In this document: positions 1 through 5,414 of the stretch, piece by piece | Layout: the number at the start of each line of letters is the position of its first letter | Numbering within the stretch: position 1 is the stretch's first letter | Assembly: GCA_002069025.1 (NCBI GenBank) | Contig: MWBK01000217.1 | Location: 1 to 7,254, forward strand | Direction: 5' to 3' | Source: Bacteroidetes bacterium ADurb.Bin302 | GTDB lineage: Bacteria > Bacteroidota > Bacteroidia > Bacteroidales > Paludibacteraceae | DNA length: 7,254 nt | The notes under the pieces: generated by a model | What the model was told of the DNA's origin: nothing | The model's input: the letters and a program-made list of their open reading frames with translations, nothing else | Databases searched by the model: none | Translations under genes and position numbers: made by a program

Positions 1-21
1 AATTCGAGTATTTCACCTACA

Positions 22-65
22 TAAAATAATAAAGGAGATGCAAATTAAACCGCATCTCCTTTATT
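22..65 (-). terminator. Rho-independent terminator after ilvC
   Basis: A perfect inverted repeat has arms at 28-41 and 52-65 (14 bp, core GGAGATGC/GCATCTCC) around a 10-nt loop. On the minus strand it begins about 20 nt after the ilvC stop codon and runs into a T-rich stretch (ATTATTTTAT). This fits an intrinsic terminator closing the ilv operon. The plus-strand side is also followed by a T-rich run (TTTATTTATT), so it may work in both directions if a converging gene lies to the left of the window. No coding region is seen in 1-84. Confidence 0.85.
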
Positions 66-84
66 TATTGTGATTAAATTAATA

Positions 85-1128
85 TTAATTGTTTTCAGGA
101 CGCAATTTACGTACAACTGCACCGGCTTGCCACATTTCGCTTTCGCGTAGGGCTTTCAATTCTTTTTCTAAACCGGCACGATAGTCTGGTTTTGAATTAG
201 AATCAATTGAAATTTGAGCTTCGTTACCGCTTTTTACGCTGGCATATAATTTTTGCATAACAGGTTTAATTGCATCGTGGAAAGGTCCCATCCAGTCCAA
301 TGCACCGCGTTGTGCTGTTGTAGAGCAGTTAGCATACATCCAATCCATACCGTTTTCAGCAAACAAAGGCATCAATGACTGAGTTAACTCTTCAACTGTT
401 TCGTTGAATGCTTCTGATGGTTCGTGTCCGTTTTCACGCAATGTTTCGTATTGTGCTAAAAGCAAACCTTGTATAGCACCCATCAAAGAACCGCGTTCGC
501 CTGTAAGGTCTGATGTAGCTTCGCGTAAGAATGTTGTTTCGAACAAATAGCCGGAACCAACACCTACACCTAGAGCAACAACAGTATCAAAAGCATGACC
601 TGTAGCATCTTGCCAAATAGCATAAGATGAGTTTAAACCACGGCCTTGTAAGAACATACGACGAAGTGATGTTCCTGAACCTTTAGGAGCAACCATGATA
701 ACATCAACGTCTTTTGGAGGAACAATGCCTGTACGATCATTCCATGTAATTCCAAATCCGTGAGAGAAATATAATGTTTTTCCTGCTGTAAGATTTCTTT
801 TTACAACCGGCCATAATTCGATTTGAGCTGCATCAGACAATAAATATTGTATGATAGTACCACGTTGACAAGCTTCCTCAATTTCAAATAAAGTTTCACC
901 AGGAACCCATCCGTCAGCAACTGCTTTATCCCATGTTTTACCTTTACGTTGACCAACTATAACGTTAAAACCATTGTCGCGTAAGTTTAATGATTGACCA
1001 GGACCTTGTACGCCATAACCAATAATTGCGATGGTTTCGTTTTTCAATACTTCACGTGCTTTCTCTAAAGGAAACTCTTCACGGGTAACAACATTCTCGA
1101 TTACCCCGCCAAAATTCATTTGTGCCAT
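85..1128 (-). CDS. ilvC: Ketol-acid reductoisomerase (NADP+), class I length
   Basis: Catalyses the Mg2+-dependent alkyl migration and NADPH reduction of acetolactate or acetohydroxybutyrate to the dihydroxy acid, the second common step of valine and isoleucine synthesis, in the cytosol. The 347-residue protein has an N-terminal Rossmann fold with GYGVQGPGQ at about 37-45 and an R61-K62 pair in the loop expected to bind the NADPH phosphate. The catalytic-region SHGF is at 122-125. The C-terminal knotted domain carries the metal ligands D207 and E211 (SDLTGERG) and E243/E247 (NETVEEL), plus the CSTTAQRG substrate serine near 269. Length fits a single knotted domain, not the roughly 490-residue enterobacterial class II enzyme. 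The sequence, including the VRKLRPEN tail, resembles Bacteroides and fungal Ilv5 enzymes as I remember them. The start is ATG at 1126-1128. A second Met lies at codon 4, and no Shine-Dalgarno is evident. It is the last gene before the terminator and may also be driven from its own promoter at about 1186-1215. Confidence 0.97.
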   Translation of the reverse strand: MAQMNFGGVIENVVTREEFPLEKAREVLKNETIAIIGYGVQGPGQSLNLRDNGFNVIVGQRKGKTWDKAVADGWVPGETLFEIEEACQRGTIIQYLLSDAAQIELWPVVKRNLTAGKTLYFSHGFGITWNDRTGIVPPKDVDVIMVAPKGSGTSLRRMFLQGRGLNSSYAIWQDATGHAFDTVVALGVGVGSGYLFETTFLREATSDLTGERGSLMGAIQGLLLAQYETLRENGHEPSEAFNETVEELTQSLMPLFAENGMDWMYANCSTTAQRGALDWMGPFHDAIKPVMQKLYASVKSGNEAQISIDSNSKPDYRAGLEKELKALRESEMWQAGAVVRKLRPENN

Positions 1129-1140
1129 AATTATTATGAA

Positions 1141-1162
1141 TTAAATATTTAAAGTTTAAACT
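1141..1162. repeat. Two abutting AT-rich palindromes in the ilvC leader
   Basis: Positions 1141-1152 (TTAAATATTTAA) and 1153-1162 (AGTTTAAACT) are perfect palindromes that touch each other. They lie between the putative ilvC transcription start and its start codon. They could form a regulator-binding site or simply reflect the extreme AT content of the gap, and no known operator is recognised. Confidence 0.35.
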
Positions 1163-1185
1163 GTCTAAAACTTACAATTGAGCTG

Positions 1186-1215
1186 CAAAGGTACGTTTTT
1201 TTTATTAAAAGTAAA
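1186..1215 (-). promoter_or_regulatory. Putative Bacteroidota-type promoter for ilvC
   Basis: On the minus strand, TACCTTTG at 1193-1186 matches the Bacteroidota primary-sigma -7 consensus TAnnTTTG exactly. A weak -33-like TTTAC lies at 1215-1211, separated by 17 nt, somewhat short of the usual spacing, and no good TTTG is present. Transcription would begin near 1180, leaving a leader of about 50 nt before the ilvC ATG. It lies in the only intergenic gap longer than 10 bp between genes of the cluster, which supports a real internal promoter. The call rests on the -7 match and position alone. Confidence 0.6.
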
Positions 1216-1220
1216 CTTTT
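1207..1220. repeat. Small inverted repeat over the -33 region of the ilvC promoter
   Basis: AAAAGT-AA-ACTTTT is a perfect 6+6 inverted repeat. Its centre falls about 33 nt upstream of the predicted ilvC start site, overlapping the candidate -33 element. This is where a repressor or activator could act, but the arms are short and entirely AT-rich apart from one G/C pair, so chance is a serious alternative. Confidence 0.3.
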
Positions 1221-1243
1221 TTGTTGTATTCTATGTTTAAATA

Positions 1244-1981
1244 TTACAATCTCCATCTTATTGCTGCTCTACATACTGAAAAATTATCATTGTCGGTTAA
1301 ATTAAACAATGATTGATTTTCGTTTTCGGAACGAACAATTTTAATATTTTGCCCATACAGAGCCTCGTGCATATAGTTTATGTCAAATTGCGTGATACTT
1401 CTATTTTTGAGAGTATCAGGCGAATAGGAGTCTAGCATCCATTCTGCATATTTCATACTGTTGGTATGCTGATTAAAATCAATATCACTGAATCTTACAC
1501 GATGCTCAGATATTAACTCTCCACTGATTGCAGATATGCCTATGGGGTCTTCAACTCCGCGTGATTCTTCGGTTGCGTATTGTTGCCATTCCGGTTTGTT
1601 TCTCAAATCAAAAGGACGTCTCGTTTTTAAATCTATTACAGCCCATTGCGATGATGCTTTACATATTTCTTCTCTCTTACTGTTATAAATCTTGAAATTT
1701 CGGATAGTAAATACTCTGCCGTAATTTTTTATCCAAGTTTCGATTTTTATAACATCATACATTTTAGGAAGTTTATCAATGCTTATAGATAAACGCGAAA
1801 CAACCCAAGTAAGACCTTCTTTTAACAAGAAATTCATACCAAAATTGTGCTTTTCGGCAGCATCACCGGCTGTATTCAAAATTGCAGAACCAAGTGCAGT
1901 CAAAGACATATATCCGGAACAATCAACCTCTTGCGGGCCAATGTGATGAATAAATGTCTGAGTTAATTCATCTTTGTTCAC
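1244..1981 (-). CDS. Acyl-ACP thioesterase (FAT/FatA-FatB family)
   Basis: Predicted to hydrolyse acyl-acyl-carrier-protein to free fatty acid and ACP in the cytosol. At 245 residues it fits the bacterial double-hotdog form. The N-terminal hotdog spans about 5-135, with the family's TWVVSRLSI segment at 58-66 and QWAVIDLKTRRP at 112-123. The C-terminal hotdog spans about 155-245 with DIDFNQHTNSMKYAEW at 166-181. In it D168, N170 and H172 align with the catalytic Asp/Asn/His of plant FatB, and E206 (NYMHEA) matches the downstream catalytic Glu. The start codon is GTG at 1979-1981, five bases after the ilvN stop. The next in-frame Met (codon 25) would remove conserved N-terminal sequence, so GTG is preferred. 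No Shine-Dalgarno is visible, so translation probably depends on coupling to ilvN. The enzyme's place inside a branched-chain amino-acid operon suggests a tie to branched fatty-acid production. Acyl-chain specificity cannot be read from the sequence. Confidence 0.9.
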   Translation of the reverse strand: MNKDELTQTFIHHIGPQEVDCSGYMSLTALGSAILNTAGDAAEKHNFGMNFLLKEGLTWVVSRLSISIDKLPKMYDVIKIETWIKNYGRVFTIRNFKIYNSKREEICKASSQWAVIDLKTRRPFDLRNKPEWQQYATEESRGVEDPIGISAISGELISEHRVRFSDIDFNQHTNSMKYAEWMLDSYSPDTLKNRSITQFDINYMHEALYGQNIKIVRSENENQSLFNLTDNDNFSVCRAAIRWRL

Positions 1982-1986
1982 TGCAA

Positions 1987-2532
1987 TTATTTGTTTTTCA
2001 TTTTTGAATCTATACCGGCAAGCATGTCACTCAAGCGTTCTACACGTCCACGTGTAATTGCTACACGTCCTGAACGTATAAATTGTAAGACTCCTATGGC
2101 TTTTTGTAATTCGTCAAACATCTCTTGAGTCTCTTGGTACAAACCGGTTTTTTCAATAACCACACAATTTTCAAGAATTTCTAGTACACGAGCGTTGTAT
2201 TTGCGTATTAAATATTCGATGCCACCCATAGCCAAAACCTTGTCTGTAGCTAATTTGAATAAAGCTATTTCTTGATATATCAACTCATCATCGGTATTAT
2301 AATAAGCTTTTAATATATCAACACGCTTATCTATTTGTTTTACTACCTTTTTTATACTATCTAAGTCGGTAACTACAGTTATGGTAAACTTATGGATACC
2401 TTTAATGGCAGATGGAGATACTGATAATGTTTCAATATTTATTTGCCTACGAGTAAATACAATGGTAATTTGATTTAAAAGACCCGGTGTATTTTCAGAA
2501 AAAACGGTTACGGTATATAATTTATTTTCCAT
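1987..2532 (-). CDS. ilvN: Acetohydroxyacid synthase small (regulatory) subunit
   Basis: Regulatory subunit that activates IlvB and confers feedback inhibition by branched-chain amino acids, normally valine. The 181-residue protein begins with an ACT domain (about 5-78) containing ENTPGLLNQI at 13-22 and INIETLSVSPS at 31-41. N14, G17 and N32 match the positions of E. coli IlvH N11, G14 and N29 in the valine-binding loop, so valine sensitivity is expected (inference). The C-terminal ALS small-subunit domain runs from about 85 to 168 (EIALFKLA, FIRSGRVAITRG). It is slightly longer than the roughly 163-residue E. coli IlvH, with a short charged tail. The ATG at 2530-2532 lies 3 bp after the ilvB stop and has a strong Shine-Dalgarno inside the ilvB 3' end. 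The symbol ilvH is equally used for this subunit in Bacteroidota. Confidence 0.96.
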   Translation of the reverse strand: MENKLYTVTVFSENTPGLLNQITIVFTRRQINIETLSVSPSAIKGIHKFTITVVTDLDSIKKVVKQIDKRVDILKAYYNTDDELIYQEIALFKLATDKVLAMGGIEYLIRKYNARVLEILENCVVIEKTGLYQETQEMFDELQKAIGVLQFIRSGRVAITRGRVERLSDMLAGIDSKMKNK

Positions 2533-2535
2533 GAT

Positions 2536-4239
2536 TTAGTTCTCCTCTCCTAATAAAATGTCAGTAACAGAACCACCTGCCGGTGTCATAGGATATACAA
2601 GACCGGCTTCTTCAACATTAACTATCAACAAAAATGCTTTGTCATCGGCAATCATTTCGGCAATTGCATTATCTAATTCATCACGCTTCGAAACGCATTT
2701 GCTTTTGATTCTGTATGCACTAGCAATAGCTTGAAAATCAGGATTAATCATAGGCGTATATGAGTAACGTTTGTGGAAGAATAATTCTTGCCATTGACGT
2801 ACCATACCTAAGTAATTGTTATTCAGAATTATGATTTTAACACCTAAATTTTCTTGCATTATAGTGCCAAGTTCTTGTAGGGTCATTTGAAAACCACCAT
2901 CGCCACAGAACAAGCATACAGTGCGATCGGGTGCAGCTATTTTTGCTCCTATTGCTGCAGGTATACCAAATCCCATGGTACCCAAACCACCTGATGTTAC
3001 TACGCTGCGTTTTTTGCTAAACTGAAAATATCTAATGGCAACCATTTGATTCTGTCCTACATCGGTTACCAATATGGCTTCTCTATTTGTTGCATCAGAT
3101 ATTTTTCTAACAACTTCAGCCATTTTGATTGGACTATCGCTGCTTGGATTAAGGTCATTTTTTATTACAGAGTTCAATTCTTGCTTGTAATAAGCATCGA
3201 ATGATGCAATCCATTCTGTATGTTTTGCTTCTTTAATAAGTTCTGTTACAGCAGGTATCGTTGCTTTTACATCACCAATTACAGCGAGGTCTGTTTTTAC
3301 ATTCTTATCTATTTCGGAAGGGTCTATATCAAAATGAATGATTCTAGCTTGTTTGGCATAGGTGTTTAGATTTCCGGTGATGCGGTCGTCAAAACGCATA
3401 CCTATTGCTATTAAAACATCACATTCGTTAGTTTTTAAATTAGGACCCATATTGCCATGCATACCAAGCATACCTTTGTTTAAATGATAATCTGTTGGCA
3501 TAGCAGATTCGCCAAGTAGTGTCCATGCTGCAGGTATATCGGCTTTGTCAAGCATCTGCATTAATTCGTCTTCTGCTTGTCCTATAGTAACACCATGTCC
3601 GATGAGGGCAAATGGTTTTTTTGCATTATTTATTAAATCCGCAGCAGCCTTTATTTTTTCAGGATTCATTTCAGGTACAGGAATATAGCTTCGTATGAAA
3701 TTGCATACTTCAGGTTTGTAATCAACTTGTGAAAATTGTGCATTTTTTGTAAAATCGAGTACAACAGGACCCGGGCGTCCGCTTTTAGCGATATAAAATG
3801 CTCTTGCAACAGCCCATGCAATTTCTTTTGGGTCACGTATTTGATAACTCCATTTTGTTATTGGTTGTGTGATACCCACTAAGTCAGTTTCCTGAAAAGC
3901 ATCAGTTCCTAATATGCCTGCCGGAACTTGACCTGCGATTACTACTAAAGGAGTACTATCCATTTGTGCATCAGCAATACCTGTAATTGCATTCGTAGCA
4001 CCCGGACCCGATGTTATTATAACAACACCCGGTCTTCCACTTACACGAGCATATCCTTGTGCTGCATGTGTTGCTCCTTGTTCGTGACGCACTAAAATAT
4101 GTCTTAGTTTGTCCTTGTAATCGTACAAAGCATCAAATACCGGAATTATTTGTCCACCGGGATACCCGAAAATAGTATCCGTCCCTTCGTTTAAAAGTGC
4201 TTCCATTAGGGCATAAGCACCTGTCATTGTATTTGCCAT
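2536..4239 (-). CDS. ilvB: Acetohydroxyacid (acetolactate) synthase large subunit
   Basis: Thiamine-diphosphate enzyme that condenses two pyruvates to 2-acetolactate, or pyruvate with 2-oxobutyrate to acetohydroxybutyrate, the first committed step of valine/leucine and isoleucine synthesis. The 567 residues contain all three expected domains. The N-terminal PYR domain has FGYPGG at 24-29 and catalytic E53 in RHEQGA. The central FAD-associated domain carries MRFDDRITG at 281-289. The C-terminal PP domain has DVGQNQM at 393-399, the Mg/ThDP motif from CGDGG at 445-449 to NNN at 473-475, and the LGMVRQWQ segment at 477-484 with W483, a well-known inhibitor-site residue. Length and motifs are those of an intact anabolic enzyme, not the FAD-independent catabolic AlsS type, and the adjacent regulatory subunit agrees. 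The ATG at 4237-4239 is 2 bp after the gtrA-like stop. In the usual Bacteroidota layout this gene would follow ilvD directly; here three glycosylation genes intervene. Confidence 0.98.
   Translation of the reverse strand: MANTMTGAYALMEALLNEGTDTIFGYPGGQIIPVFDALYDYKDKLRHILVRHEQGATHAAQGYARVSGRPGVVIITSGPGATNAITGIADAQMDSTPLVVIAGQVPAGILGTDAFQETDLVGITQPITKWSYQIRDPKEIAWAVARAFYIAKSGRPGPVVLDFTKNAQFSQVDYKPEVCNFIRSYIPVPEMNPEKIKAAADLINNAKKPFALIGHGVTIGQAEDELMQMLDKADIPAAWTLLGESAMPTDYHLNKGMLGMHGNMGPNLKTNECDVLIAIGMRFDDRITGNLNTYAKQARIIHFDIDPSEIDKNVKTDLAVIGDVKATIPAVTELIKEAKHTEWIASFDAYYKQELNSVIKNDLNPSSDSPIKMAEVVRKISDATNREAILVTDVGQNQMVAIRYFQFSKKRSVVTSGGLGTMGFGIPAAIGAKIAAPDRTVCLFCGDGGFQMTLQELGTIMQENLGVKIIILNNNYLGMVRQWQELFFHKRYSYTPMINPDFQAIASAYRIKSKCVSKRDELDNAIAEMIADDKAFLLIVNVEEAGLVYPMTPAGGSVTDILLGEEN
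2541..2551 (-). promoter_or_regulatory. Strong Shine-Dalgarno for ilvN inside the ilvB 3' end
   Basis: The minus strand reads AGGAGAGGAGA here. The second GGAG is 9 nt upstream of the ilvN ATG, and the bases double as the Gly-Glu-Glu codons at the end of IlvB. None of the neighbouring genes has a comparable purine-rich site, so it may set a high IlvN-to-IlvB translation ratio. Confidence 0.6.
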
Positions 4240-4241
4240 AT

Positions 4242-4676
4242 CTATCTATGTGTAAATAATAATTTCTTTTTAAGAACAAAATTCCATACAAACACGATAA
4301 CTGTTGTAATTAACTTTGATAGCATGTAATATATGGAACACAAGCTTGTAAAAACCCACATTAGTCCTATATTTAGAAGAATTCCGCTTAGTCCTATTAA
4401 TAGGAAAACTGAAAACTCAACAATCTTATTTTCTGTTCTGTGTTCATCAAATATCCAATAAATACTTAGTATGTATGTAATTACCAATCCTACCGAAAAC
4501 CCGCAGGCGCTTGATACTAAGTAATGAAACCCGACATATTCTGTCAAAACATATAAGGTTACATAATCAAAAGCAAACGCCAATCCGCCTGAGCATATAT
4601 ATCTGCATATTTGCACCAAGGTGCTATGAGCAGGCTGTTTGCCAATTATTTCTTTTATAAGCATTATCAGTTTCAT
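4242..4676 (-). CDS. GtrA-family four-helix membrane protein
   Basis: Small inner-membrane protein of 144 residues with four predicted transmembrane segments at about 24-46, 51-74, 86-109 and 117-139. GtrA hallmarks are visible: RYICSGGLAFAFDY at 25-38 at the start of helix 1, the TYILSIYWIF segment at 67-76 and the closing WNFVLKKKLLF at 131-141. Members are proposed to flip polyprenyl-phosphate-linked sugars across the membrane or to anchor a partner glycosyltransferase; evidence for flipping is largely genetic, from phage O-antigen glucosylation cassettes. The gene overlaps the upstream GT2 gene by 4 bp (ATGA), which points to translational coupling and a direct partnership. Its stop lies 2 bp before ilvB. 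A second Met at codon 5 is an alternative start. The substrate sugar cannot be told from this protein. Confidence 0.9.
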   Translation of the reverse strand: MKLIMLIKEIIGKQPAHSTLVQICRYICSGGLAFAFDYVTLYVLTEYVGFHYLVSSACGFSVGLVITYILSIYWIFDEHRTENKIVEFSVFLLIGLSGILLNIGLMWVFTSLCSIYYMLSKLITTVIVFVWNFVLKKKLLFTHR

Positions 4677-5413
4677 GCAAATAATTTAGAATGCATAAGT
4701 TTCCATTTGCATAGTCTGTATATAATTGACACTCTGATAACTCCAAGCCCATAAATTGTACTACGCTTTAAATTAATTGATGATGCATCGTCAAAATATT
4801 TGGTAGGACAGGTTATTTCTCCTATTTCGTAACCCTTCATAAATATTTGTGCCAACATCTCGTTGTCAAAAATAAAATCATCAGAATCGACATTGTAATT
4901 TATATCTCTTAGCACTTGTGCCGAAAATGCTCTATACCCTGAATGGTATTCTGATAATTTTTGATGTAACAATATATTTTCAAATAATGTCAGAAATCTG
5001 TTCGAAATATATTTAATAATAGGCATACCTCCTTTTAATGCGCCCATACCTAAAATGCGTGATGCCATAACAACAGGATACAAATCATTGGCAATCATGT
5101 ATGACATTGACTGTATTAACTTTGGAGTATATTGGTAATCAGGATGTAACATAATAACTATATCGGCTCCTAATTCCAATGCTCTATTGTAACAGGTTTT
5201 CTGATTGCCTCCATAACCTTTGTTCTTTTCGTGGCTAAGTACTTCTTTTATACCTAGTTCCTTGGCTTTGGCAATGGTATTATCTTTACTGCAATCGTCA
5301 GTTAAAATAACTTCGTCAACAATGTCGAAAGGAATTTCTTTATATGTTTGCTCCAATGTTTTTTCAGCATTGTAAGCAGGCATTACAACTACGATTTTTT
5401 TTCCGTTTAGCAT
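4673..5413 (-). CDS. GT2 glycosyltransferase, DPM1-like polyprenyl-phosphate sugar synthase
   Basis: Predicted to transfer a hexose from a nucleotide sugar to polyprenyl (undecaprenyl) phosphate on the cytosolic face of the inner membrane. From the chosen Met the protein has 246 residues. The GT-A fold opens with IVVVMPAYNAEKTL at 7-20, followed by LTDDCSKDNT at 37-46, KNKGYGGNQKT at 64-74, and DIVIMLHPDYQY at 84-95, which holds the metal-binding acidic site. SGYRAFS at 158-164 and DDFIFDNEML at 178-187 are typical of DPM1-like enzymes. No C-terminal transmembrane pair is present, unlike GtrB or ArnC, so the enzyme appears soluble or peripherally bound. Start choice: the reading frame opens with TTG at 5449 or ATG at 5440, both inside the upstream gene. 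ATG at 5413 lies one base after the upstream TGA and directly before the conserved first strand, so it is preferred, although 5440 remains possible. Its stop overlaps the GtrA-family start. Confidence 0.91.
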   Translation of the reverse strand: MLNGKKIVVVMPAYNAEKTLEQTYKEIPFDIVDEVILTDDCSKDNTIAKAKELGIKEVLSHEKNKGYGGNQKTCYNRALELGADIVIMLHPDYQYTPKLIQSMSYMIANDLYPVVMASRILGMGALKGGMPIIKYISNRFLTLFENILLHQKLSEYHSGYRAFSAQVLRDINYNVDSDDFIFDNEMLAQIFMKGYEIGEITCPTKYFDDASSINLKRSTIYGLGVIRVSIIYRLCKWKLMHSKLFA

Positions 5414-5414
5414 T

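Noticed and set aside
1..27. Possible end of another gene at the left edge
   Set aside because: The stretch is too short and shows no recognisable codon pattern or protein tail.
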